A DNA stretch of 6,277 nucleotides from Candidatus Saccharimonadota bacterium. GTDB taxonomy: Bacteria; Patescibacteriota; Saccharimonadia; Saccharimonadales; SZUA-47. A program made the translations under genes and the position numbers. Below are positions 1-4,691 of this stretch, piece after piece (position 1 is the stretch's first letter; each line of letters begins with the position of its first letter). Below the pieces are notes generated by a model, which saw nothing but the letters and a program-made list of their open reading frames with translations, was not told the DNA's origin and did no database searches. The stretch spans positions 1 through 6,277 of the forward strand of contig QIKK01000073.1 of NCBI GenBank assembly GCA_003231925.1. The letters are read 5' to 3'.

Positions 1-1
1 A

Positions 2-83
2 ATACTATCAGTATAATCCGCCCGTTTGTCGCTAAAAGCGACGGGGGATTAGCGAACTGACTGCTTTGCAGTAATCCAGTTCG
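2..83. other. Three consecutive stem-loops, candidate structured RNA
   Basis: Three hairpins fill this stretch almost without gaps. The first pairs 2-6 with 10-14. The second pairs 15-19 with 46-50, 21-24 with 42-45 and 29-33 with 37-41, giving 14 bp with two bulges on one side and an AAA loop. The third pairs 53-59 with 77-83 and 60-64 with 68-72, giving 12 bp with a four-base bulge. AATCC at 15-19 and at 73-77 can both pair with GGATT at 46-50, so two folds exclude each other. A CACCA follows at 98-102, after a T-loop-like TTCGAGA, but no full tRNA or tmRNA fold works: there is no D-arm, and the tmRNA G-U acceptor pair is absent. The sense strand is not clear and the family is not recognised. 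Confidence 0.35.
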
Positions 84-104
84 AGACTAGAGATAATCAC
101 CAAC

Positions 105-129
105 AAAAAATCCCAACCGTCGTTGAGAT
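105..129 (-). terminator. Intrinsic terminator of tRNA-Phe
   Basis: On the minus strand an 8-bp stem (122-129 with 110-117, one G-U pair) closes a GACG loop and is followed directly by a U run (105-109). It starts 7 bp beyond the CCA end of tRNA-Phe. On the plus strand the same stem is followed by a looser T-rich run, so it could also stop a plus-strand transcript coming from the left edge. Confidence 0.75.
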
Positions 130-136
130 ATTTTAT

Positions 137-212
137 TGGTGGCTCCTCCCAGACTCGAACTGGGGACACAAGGCTCTTCAAGCCTCTGCTCTACCGACTG
201 AGCTAAAGAGCC
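137..212 (-). tRNA. tRNA-Phe (anticodon GAA)
   Basis: A complete 76-nt cloverleaf with encoded CCA. The acceptor GGCTCTT pairs with AGGAGCC (one G-U), with discriminator A and CCA at 137-139. The D-arm is GCTC/GAGC with an AGTCGGTA loop. The anticodon stem GAGGC/GCCTT (one G-U) closes the loop TTGAAGA, which gives GAA for Phe. The T-arm CCCAG/CTGGG closes TTCGAGT. All stems pair as in a working tRNA. It has a TGTTAAAATA box upstream and a terminator downstream, so it can be an independent transcript. A damaged relative lies just upstream on the same strand. Confidence 0.96.
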
Positions 213-224
213 ACACTAGACTGA

Positions 225-234
225 TATTTTAACA
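225..234 (-). promoter_or_regulatory. Shared tRNA upstream box TGTTAAAATA
   Basis: The 10-mer TGTTAAAATA (minus strand) lies 12 bp upstream of tRNA-Phe. An identical copy at 400-409 lies 8 bp upstream of the broken tRNA at 391. The AT-rich core could serve as the -10 region. Conservation in front of both copies is the main evidence; no good -35 is visible. Confidence 0.4.
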
Positions 235-268
235 TTAAGTAACTTATATTTATACAGCGAGAGTCTTG

Positions 269-391
269 CTTCAAGCCTCGTCACTTCCAGCGACCCCGAA
301 ACTTCATTCTTGGCAACTGGTTGCCAAGAATGAAGGTTTCCTTGCAAAGTGCCACCGGCATTTCTCACTCTACCAACTGAGCTACAGAGCC
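269..391 (-). pseudogene. Broken tRNA-Phe-like gene with insertion
   Basis: On the minus strand, 391-367 is a tRNA 5' half: acceptor GGCTCTG, then a D-arm with AGTTGGTA. It matches 22 of 25 bases of tRNA-Phe over the same positions. The anticodon arm does not follow. Instead there is about 90 nt of unrelated sequence with a strong hairpin, after which 279-269 repeats exactly the 11-nt GAGGCTTGAAG of the Phe anticodon arm (186-176). No T-arm or 3' acceptor strand follows, so no mature tRNA can form. The shared upstream box at 400-409 shows that the promoter was copied too. The simplest reading is a duplicated tRNA-Phe unit that was interrupted and lost its 3' half. A self-splicing intron was considered, but I find no group I core and no 3' exon. 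Confidence 0.65.
302..335. repeat. Perfect 16-bp inverted repeat inside the broken tRNA
   Basis: 302-317 and 320-335 are exact reverse complements separated by two bases. On the minus strand the stem grows by another five pairs (GAAAC/GTTTC) across one bulged C. There is no T run on either side, so it does not look like a terminator. It sits inside the insertion that separates the tRNA 5' half from the displaced anticodon-arm match. Confidence 0.85.
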
Positions 392-409
392 ATTAATACT
401 ATTTTAACA

Positions 410-605
410 GATAAAGCCTAACTTACTTTGAACCTTATATCCAAACGGATTATTTCTTAGTAGCTGGCCCAGTCTGTCGAACAACTCCATTACTGTTATT
501 TGCTGGCTAAACTACAATGTAGTTAGCTTAGTTTACCAGAGTAAAGGCTACAGTATTTGCATATTATACAATAGCAATCTACAAAAAGGCTTAACTGATA
601 ATAAT
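410..605. other. Non-coding stretch with a small hairpin
   Basis: No convincing gene lies between the tRNA remnant and the terminator at 606. The one visible structure is an inverted repeat at 506-527 (10 bp with one bulged A). It competes with a longer-range pairing of TAAACTA at 508-514 with TAGTTTA at 529-535. The role is unknown. Confidence 0.4.
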
Positions 606-641
606 GTAAAACAAAAACACTCCAGTTTTTGCTGAAGTGTT
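606..641 (-). terminator. Strong intrinsic terminator
   Basis: On the minus strand 641-632 pairs with 625-616 over 10 bp (one G-U) around a CAAAAA loop, followed by TTTGTTTTA. In the plus direction the same stem has a C-A mismatch, so the minus strand is the likely sense. It lies 8 bp beyond the stop of the ORF ending at 649, which is the best argument that something is transcribed there. Confidence 0.75.
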
Positions 642-648
642 GTTTGTG

Positions 649-816
649 TTAGTCTTTATTGCTTATCTTTCTAGCCTGCAGTTCCAGATAAGATTTGCCA
701 GTTTCCTTTTTAGGAAAACCTATCAAGCCCAACCAATCAGGCGTTAACCTGACATGTTCGATTTGAAGTTTAGTAGTTTTGGTTTTTGCCTTGCTCCTTA
801 ACTTCAACCAAGCCAC
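649..816 (-). CDS. Small hypothetical protein, 52-55 aa (uncertain)
   Basis: A minus-strand frame is open from just inside a TAG near 860 to a TAA at 649-651. It has no ATG. Possible starts are GTG at 814-816 (55 aa) or TTG at 805-807 (52 aa), neither with a clear Shine-Dalgarno. The N-terminal third is rich in Lys and Thr (KLRSKAKTKTTK). The middle holds LTPDWLGLIGFPKKETGKSY and the tail is charged. The composition looks protein-like, and the strong terminator directly after it supports a gene. A weak -10 (TATAAA at 864-869) lies upstream. It could equally be the tail of a decayed longer gene, since a Lys-rich stretch also appears in a neighbouring frame just upstream. No family is recognised. 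Confidence 0.3.
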   Translation of the reverse strand: MAWLKLRSKAKTKTTKLQIEHVRLTPDWLGLIGFPKKETGKSYLELQARKISNKD

Positions 817-900
817 TTTTTTAAGGTAACTCAGATTTAGCCTTGGTTTTGTCCTTAGCTAATTTTATAGTACACCGAATCTATATAAACACAAGCATTC

Positions 901-1044
901 TGTGGATAACTTATGTTTACAGCTTCAAACCAGAAGAACAAGATTAAATGGCTGAGCTGTCCACTCTCAAAGAAGTTTGTATAGCCTAACTTATTCTGAT
1001 GTTGTTGTAAGCTGAAAGATTCTAAAATTATCAGTTGTGAATAA
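901..1044. other. Two DnaA-box-like 9-mers, possible replication-related region
   Basis: The minus strand carries TTATCCACA (901-909), identical to the consensus DnaA box, and TTATTCACA (1036-1044), which fits the relaxed consensus. Both have the same orientation, 135 bp apart. A weaker relative, TGTGAATAG, lies at 1278-1286. The DNA right of the second box is very AT-rich (1051-1098). No dnaA, dnaN or rpmH is visible, so origin status is only a possibility. The second box overlaps the promoter of the small gene at 1099. Confidence 0.3.
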
Positions 1045-1063
1045 CCAGGTTTACAGATATAAT
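1035..1063 (+). promoter_or_regulatory. Sigma-70-type promoter of the 24-aa gene
   Basis: TTGTGA (1035-1040), a 17-bp spacer, and a perfect TATAAT (1058-1063). Transcription should start near 1070, leaving a leader of about 29 nt before the ATG at 1099. The -35 overlaps the DnaA-box-like 9-mer at 1036-1044, so DnaA binding could repress it. Confidence 0.65.
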
Positions 1064-1098
1064 AAATCTAATCACTAATGATGTTAAGGATAAATATT

Positions 1099-1173
1099 AT
1101 GGGTAAGCATAGAAACATGCACGGCGCTTCATGCAAAAGAATCGCAAAAAAGAAAAACACTCGCAAAAAATAA
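1099..1173 (+). CDS. Very basic 24-aa peptide
   Basis: ATG at 1099 is preceded by AAGGA at 1086-1090 (8-nt spacing) and by a near-consensus promoter, and the frame ends at TAA 1171-1173. The product starts MGKHRNMHG and ends KRIAKKKNTRKK. About half its residues are Lys, Arg or His; it has one Cys (residue 12) and no acidic residue. The size, charge and MGK start recall small ribosome-associated proteins such as bTHX or the COX24/AURKAIP1-like basic peptides, but the sequence does not match either well, so this is only a suggestion of RNA or ribosome binding. It stands alone; the next plus-strand gene begins 1.1 kb away. Promoter, Shine-Dalgarno and composition together make it more than a random short ORF. 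Confidence 0.6.
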   Translation: MGKHRNMHGASCKRIAKKKNTRKK

Positions 1174-1240
1174 ACCAAAAAAAGTAAATTATTCTAATAC
1201 AATACTATTCTTAAGCGTATGTTAGTATCGCAAGGTCTGC

Positions 1241-1457
1241 GCTTGAAAGCCTGACCCTTAGCAGATAGAGAATTTGCTGTGAATAGTTTATTAGACAATA
1301 TTTGCGTATATTTCCATGCAATATTAGATTAAAGGTTAGACCTATTAATCTATATAATTTTGTTGCAAACTATGAAACAAACAAGAAAACGCTCTCTTAG
1401 TCTAAGTAAGAACTAGCAAATCTACTGACCCACCTGCCAAGGGTTAGGCTTTCGGGC
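1241..1457 (-). ncRNA. Candidate structured RNA closed by a 28-nt end helix
   Basis: 1241-1268 can pair with 1430-1457: read as plus-strand RNA, 25 of 28 positions pair and the first 19 are unbroken (three G-U). Inside are a 12-bp hairpin with one bulge (1325-1336 with 1340-1352), a 10-bp bulged hairpin near 1298-1326, and weaker stems at 1359-1381 and 1396-1406. A perfect minus-strand TATAAT at 1461-1466 would start transcription about seven bases on, right at the base of the closing helix. A T7 run for a minus transcript lies at 1183-1177. That favours a minus-strand RNA of about 215-280 nt, although the helix pairs a little better in the plus sense. I could not match RNase P, SRP, 6S or tmRNA cores. 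A decayed MITE with terminal inverted repeats is the alternative. Confidence 0.4.
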
Positions 1458-1460
1458 ATT

Positions 1461-1466
1461 ATTATA
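1461..1466 (-). promoter_or_regulatory. Minus-strand -10 box of the candidate RNA
   Basis: A perfect TATAAT on the minus strand. No good -35 is present at 16-18 bp. The predicted start (about 1454-1457) coincides with the outer end of the long inverted repeat. Confidence 0.45.
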
Positions 1467-1493
1467 CTGTTTTCTAACAACAATCTTTTTCCA

Positions 1494-2183
1494 TTACACC
1501 TCCGTTTTATTAAGATATTCTGCAACCTGAATGGCGGCTTTCGCCCCTTCACCAGCAGCTACTACAGTTTGTTTTTCTAAAATATCAGTCACATCACCAG
1601 CCGAAAAAATTCCTGGGACACTAGTCATGTTGCGTTTATCTATGATAATTTTATTATGCTTATTTAAAGCTACGCCTGATGGTAAGAAGTCTACGGTTGG
1701 TATTGATCCAATCTCTACAAAAACTCCCTGAACAGCTAGAGAGTTTGTTGAACCTTTAGTTTCAACTCCAATGCCGTTGACTGTTCCGTTACCTCTAACT
1801 TCAGTTACTTCGCTATTGTTTAGAACTTCAATTTTATTACTATTCTTGATTTTATCCAACATGACCGTGTCGCCTATTATTTTGTCGGTGATATTTACTA
1901 AATATATCTTTGGCGAATAGTTAAGCAGTTGAATAGCAGCATCCAAGGCTGAATTTCCACCACCTATTATAGCAACAGTTTTTCCGTTAAATAATGGAGC
2001 GTCGTAAGTAGCACAGTAGGTAACCCCTTGATTCTTGTAAGTTCTCTCACCCGGAACGCCTAATTCACGTGGTTCTTTCCCAGAGGCAATAATTAAGGAA
2101 CGAGCTGTATAACTTTTATCCTCATCAGTTTTTACGGTGTTTATGCCTGTCTCAGGTAAATTAAGAGATATATCAGCTACCTT
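1494..2183 (-). pseudogene. Truncated thioredoxin reductase / AhpF-like flavoprotein
   Basis: The minus-strand frame runs from just after an in-frame TAG (2184-2186) to TAA at 1494-1496, 229 codons. It contains the middle and C-terminal parts of the low-molecular-weight thioredoxin reductase family: SLIIASGKEPRELGVPGE, then GVTYCATYDAPLF, then the NADP-binding VAIIGGGNSALDAA, then PGIFSAGDVTDILEKQTVVAAGEGAKAA, the FAD-contacting C-terminus typical of TrxB and AhpF. Missing is the roughly 100-residue N-terminus with the first FAD-binding GxGxxG. The redox pair CxxC is Cys-Ala-Thr-Tyr (TAC, one base from TGC). No ATG, GTG or TTG precedes the TTG at 1944-1946, so the intact-looking part has no usable start; 1494-1946 alone would give a 150-aa product lacking the active site. 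I read it as a decaying gene cut at about 2184. Confidence 0.8.
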
Positions 2184-2210
2184 CTAGAAGAGGGTATGAC
2201 GCTAGATTAG

Positions 2211-2239
2211 TTGACAAAAAAACATAAATAGATAAGTAT
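2211..2239 (+). promoter_or_regulatory. Probable promoter of the two-gene membrane operon
   Basis: A perfect -35 TTGACA lies at 2211-2216. The matching -10 is weak (AAGTAT at 2234-2239, 17-bp spacing). The DNA to 2270 is almost pure A/T. The ATG at 2284 is preceded by AAAGG at 2273-2277. Confidence 0.5.
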
Positions 2240-2283
2240 GTAGCTATATATGAGAAATAAAAAATAATAGAAAAAGGTAATAT

Positions 2284-3204
2284 ATGAAGCTACATCACAA
2301 GATAAAACCACACCATCACGTTACTATTTGGTTGGCGTCCTTTATGATGCTTGCAGGATCTGTACTGGTCTACAACTCTGTGCTTATTAGTAGAATTCAA
2401 GCACAAGGAACGGAACCCTCTTCTAGCACAAAAAAATTCTTTGGTTTCAATGATAGCGGTGGCGGTAAACAGAAGTTTGTAGAACCGGCTATTTGTAAAG
2501 TAAACAGAAATCAAGACAAGGAGAACACCCTACAGGCCGAGATGGATACATTGCAAAATCAGATGAATGCAAGCAACCAAGCCAGTAATCAACCACCTCC
2601 TTCAGTCAACACGCAACTGACTCCACAAGAACAGATTGCTCAACAGCAACAACAAGTAGCTGATCAAGCTACGCGAGATGCTCTACAAACAAAAATTAAT
2701 GCAGTCCAAGCTCAGATGGAGGCTTTACAGAAAAACGCCCAAAGAGGTCCAAGTAATGAGTGTAAAAAGGCTATAGTAGCTCAATCGATAGTTGAGATGG
2801 AGCGCATGTATGCACAATTTACAAAGGACAATAAACTAAACAGTACGCTTGATAAGGTTAATACGGTAATTTCTAAGGTGGAAGCCCAAGTACCTGCGCT
2901 AAAAGCGGCAGGTGTATCGCCGGCAACTATTACAAAGATTAATGTCTCAATTCAATCTATCAAAAAGAATAATGCTATTTTACGCACCTTCTTTACGAAG
3001 ATGTTGGGGGGCATATCTAAGTACATAGCAGTTGCTAAAGCAGATCCTCTCAGTTCGTTTGATACGATGGAGAAAGGTGGTGGGTTTATAAGCGAGAAAG
3101 ATAGCACTGTAGCTGCGAATGCGGCTGATGAAATGGTGGCAGCATTTACAGGACTTGTGGCTCATCTAGATAGCATAACTACATCACAACAGGGAGGTCA
3201 ATAA
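2284..3204 (+). CDS. Membrane-anchored coiled-coil protein, 306 aa, unknown family
   Basis: The ATG has AAAGG six bases upstream. The N-terminus is His/Lys-rich (H4, H5, H10-H12), followed by one hydrophobic span at about residues 14-35. This is either an uncleaved anchor or a signal peptide ending near RIQAQG at 38-42. Residues 76-97 and 113-152 are Gln/Ala/Met-rich with heptad-like spacing and should form coiled coils, separated by a Pro/Asn linker (99-112). A helical C-terminal domain (about 160-255) contains the only other Cys: C71 and C160 flank the coiled-coil part and could form a disulfide. The tail (256-306) has a GGG turn and ends SQQGGQ. Most of the protein should lie outside the cytoplasm. 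The stop overlaps the next start by one base, so the two are co-translated and probably act together. The family is unknown; a surface, pilus or secretion role would be speculation. Confidence 0.85.
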   Translation: MKLHHKIKPHHHVTIWLASFMMLAGSVLVYNSVLISRIQAQGTEPSSSTKKFFGFNDSGGGKQKFVEPAICKVNRNQDKENTLQAEMDTLQNQMNASNQASNQPPPSVNTQLTPQEQIAQQQQQVADQATRDALQTKINAVQAQMEALQKNAQRGPSNECKKAIVAQSIVEMERMYAQFTKDNKLNSTLDKVNTVISKVEAQVPALKAAGVSPATITKINVSIQSIKKNNAILRTFFTKMLGGISKYIAVAKADPLSSFDTMEKGGGFISEKDSTVAANAADEMVAAFTGLVAHLDSITTSQQGGQ

Positions 3205-3539
3205 TGGATAACCCAATACAAAACTTAAGCATAGTTCAGAAAATACATCGTTTTCCTAAGGTGTGGCTTGTTGCTACTATAATTATTGTAGTAGCTTCTC
3301 TAACGGCAACTGGTTTCTACCTGACAAAAGCCTATAACGTAAAAAATGAACCAGTGGCAACAAGTAATAGTATTAACGAGAACACAACAGCATCTACTAT
3401 CGCCCCTCAAGCTCCAGCAATCACTGCTCAACAGCAAACCGCAAAAGTGTCTGAGGAGCTAAAGGCTATTGACCTTGCCGGGCTAAAAACGTCAATCTCT
3501 GAACTGAAAGCAGTCTTAGGAAGCTTTTCAAGTAAATAG
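3204..3539 (+). CDS. Small single-span membrane protein, 111 aa
   Basis: The start overlaps the previous stop (TAATG), with GGGAGGT at 3192-3198 inside the upstream gene as a strong Shine-Dalgarno, so translation is coupled. Residues 1-19 are cytoplasmic and fairly basic near the membrane (HRFPK). Residues 20-41 are the transmembrane helix (VWLVATIIIVVASLTATGFYL). Residues 45-78 are a Ser/Thr/Asn/Pro-rich, low-complexity linker. Residues 79-107 form a likely amphipathic helix (SEELKAIDLAGLKTSISELK). There are no cysteines. The layout of a short N-in anchor, linker and outer helix mirrors its operon partner, whose coiled coil may be what this helix binds. No family is recognised. The stop is TAG. 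Confidence 0.85.
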   Translation: MDNPIQNLSIVQKIHRFPKVWLVATIIIVVASLTATGFYLTKAYNVKNEPVATSNSINENTTASTIAPQAPAITAQQQTAKVSEELKAIDLAGLKTSISELKAVLGSFSSK

Positions 3540-3549
3540 TAGCTTCTGT

Positions 3550-3566
3550 ATATAGCCAGACTATAT
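3550..3566. terminator. Weak inverted repeat between convergent genes
   Basis: ATATAG (3550-3555) and CTATAT (3561-3566) form a 6-bp stem between the plus-strand operon and the minus-strand cupredoxin gene, which face each other 44 bp apart. No proper T run follows on either strand. The position, more than the sequence, suggests a shared weak terminator. Confidence 0.3.
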
Positions 3567-3583
3567 TAGTCAATACAAATTGG

Positions 3584-4060
3584 TTATTTAACAATCACAA
3601 ACCCAGTATGAGCAGGCCAGTTATGGTTATGGTAGCCCCATCTACCAACTTTATTAAAAGTATAAGAAAAATTCTCACTAAGGGTTGGAAGTCTATTTAG
3701 AACTTCTGCTGTGTCAAACCCGGGGAGATCAGTGTGTTGAGGATGCGGGTTGGAAGCAGTCCAGAGAGGTATTTTAGATTTATTTATAAAATTAACCGCC
3801 TCACCTTTTTTAATTGTAATTTCAGCTGGACTGTAACCGGAATCACTGTAAACCACTTCGTTGAGTGCATTTTTCTCTACTATCGGTGTTTCCGGCTGAG
3901 TTGGTTTTGTTTTTTCAATGAGTTTTTCGGTCTGAGCCTTAGATATTTGATCGTTGGCAGTATAGTCATCAGATGTTGATGTAGAATTTGAGTTATATAT
4001 GGCGAATCCGCCCACTCCAACAACAAGTATTACAGAGATGATTATATATATTGTTTTCAT
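3584..4060 (-). CDS. Membrane-anchored cupredoxin-like protein
   Basis: 158 aa. Residues 3-21 are a hydrophobic anchor or signal, and 22-64 a Ser/Thr/Lys/Pro-rich linker. Residues 65-158 form the cupredoxin fold: NEVVYSDSGYSPAEITIKKG, the usual first strands of plastocyanin-like domains; then NPHPQHTDLPGFD (H106, H109); then GRWGYHNHNWPAHTGFVIVK (H144, H146, H151). In classical type 1 copper proteins the C-terminal loop gives Cys, His and Met. Here the Cys position is His (Y-H-N-H) and no Met follows, so a blue copper centre is unlikely; a His-only copper site for storage, delivery or sensing fits better. The protein should face outward. It lies downstream of the DUF302 gene on the same strand but has its own likely promoter at 4188-4196. 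No good Shine-Dalgarno precedes the ATG. Confidence 0.88.
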   Translation of the reverse strand: MKTIYIIISVILVVGVGGFAIYNSNSTSTSDDYTANDQISKAQTEKLIEKTKPTQPETPIVEKNALNEVVYSDSGYSPAEITIKKGEAVNFINKSKIPLWTASNPHPQHTDLPGFDTAEVLNRLPTLSENFSYTFNKVGRWGYHNHNWPAHTGFVIVK

Positions 4061-4100
4061 ATTCGTTTAATCTAAAAGTTCTTAATGAGGCCTACCTTTT

Positions 4101-4136
4101 TACAAAATAGTGTTTAAAAAACACGTCAATTTTGTA
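4101..4136. promoter_or_regulatory. Nested dyad in the cupredoxin leader
   Basis: Two inverted repeats share one centre region: TACAAAAT (4101-4108) with ATTTTGTA (4129-4136), and inside them GTGTTT (4110-4115) with AAACAC (4119-4124) around AAA. On the minus strand the inner side includes a -35-like TTGACG (4124-4129). If transcription starts at the extended -10 upstream, this forms a 14-bp hairpin in the leader about 40 nt before the ATG. It may be an operator or an RNA control element. No T run follows, so it is not a terminator. Confidence 0.45.
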
Positions 4137-4187
4137 GTTTAATATATAAGTTTCGGTAGATATAAAAAAGAACTCTTCCTAACATAA

Positions 4188-4196
4188 ATTATACCA
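4188..4196 (-). promoter_or_regulatory. Extended -10 promoter for the cupredoxin gene
   Basis: The minus strand reads TGGTATAAT, a perfect extended -10 (TG-N-TATAAT) with no recognisable -35, as expected for that class. The start should fall near 4181, giving a leader of about 120 nt that contains a short AGGAA/TTCTT stem followed by T residues (near 4180-4165) and the nested dyad. Confidence 0.5.
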
Positions 4197-4226
4197 TCTG
4201 GGGGCTGTTGATACTCTACATCTATT

Positions 4227-4258
4227 AAAAAATGCTGTAAGTATTTACTGTGTTTTTT
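4227..4258 (-). terminator. Probable terminator after the DUF302 gene
   Basis: 4227-4240 and 4245-4258 pair around GTAT: A6/T6 ends, a GTAA/TTAC core and one U-U mismatch, fully matched only when read as plus-strand RNA. Read from the minus strand the middle of the stem has mismatches, but the U6 tail at 4232-4227 is present. It lies 10 bp past the DUF302 stop and separates it from the cupredoxin promoter. Confidence 0.45.
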
Positions 4259-4268
4259 AATAAATTTT

Positions 4269-4682
4269 CTATTGGCAACAAGACTTTTTTTCAGTACTAA
4301 CTATCGCATCAACTACTTTTTTAAGCTTTTTCTCAACCTGGCTGGCTACATCTTCAAGTGATTTATTATCGGAAACTCCTAAGGCAATAGTTGGCAAAAT
4401 AGCGTTGACGGTAACTCTACCATCAGTTTCATAAACTATCACGTTGCAGGGAAGGAGCAATCCTATATCTTTTTCTGTTTCTAGTGCTTTATAGGCAAAA
4501 GTCGGGTTACAGGCGCCTAGAATTAAATAATTATCATAGTCAACGTCAAGTTTCTTTTTTAGTGTAGTTTTGACGTCAATTTCGGTTAAAACTCCAAAGC
4601 CCTCTTTAGCTAGCTCTTCTTTCACAAGAGCAACAGTTTCCGTAAAAGTTTGATTGGTCTGTTTCTTATATCCATATTTCAT
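4269..4682 (-). CDS. DUF302 family protein, 137 aa
   Basis: The start is placed at ATG 4680-4682. The frame stays open upstream to 4787, but those extra 35 codons run through the promoter and operator and through the terminator repeat, and family homology begins at MKYGYKK. Domain signs are the helix TFTETVALVKEELAKEGFGVLTEIDV, then LGACNP (C58), then ALETEKDIGLLLPCNVIVYE (C79), then an Ile/Val-rich C-terminal helix. The CNP and PCN cysteines are the conserved marks of DUF302. The tail adds SCCQ, two more Cys that might bind metal. DUF302 has no settled biochemical role, but its genes often accompany metal or sulfur stress functions. No signal peptide is seen, so it is cytoplasmic. Control is by the palindromic promoter just upstream; the mRNA would have almost no leader. 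Confidence 0.85.
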   Translation of the reverse strand: MKYGYKKQTNQTFTETVALVKEELAKEGFGVLTEIDVKTTLKKKLDVDYDNYLILGACNPTFAYKALETEKDIGLLLPCNVIVYETDGRVTVNAILPTIALGVSDNKSLEDVASQVEKKLKKVVDAIVSTEKKSCCQ

Positions 4683-4691
4683 AGTAATCTT

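Noticed and set aside
47..102. A plus-strand tRNA or tmRNA 3' end (T-loop-like TTCGAGA, GATAATC, CCA).
   Set aside because: The T-stem has a mismatch, the D-arm is missing, the length is 56 nt, and the acceptor lacks the tmRNA G-U pair. The T-loop bases also belong to a better 12-bp hairpin.
913..984. A 23-codon plus-strand ORF beginning MFTASNQKNK.
   Set aside because: No Shine-Dalgarno or promoter at a fitting distance; length is within chance expectation for a gap region.
1365..1400. GCA AAC TAT GAA ACA looks like a tmRNA tag frame (A-N-Y-E-T).
   Set aside because: The frame ends in Leu-Ser rather than an Ala-Ala type degron, and none of the conserved tmRNA 5' or 3' end sequence is near.
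1531..1731. A 66-codon plus-strand ORF.
   Set aside because: Lies antisense to the thioredoxin-reductase-like frame, which has clear family motifs.
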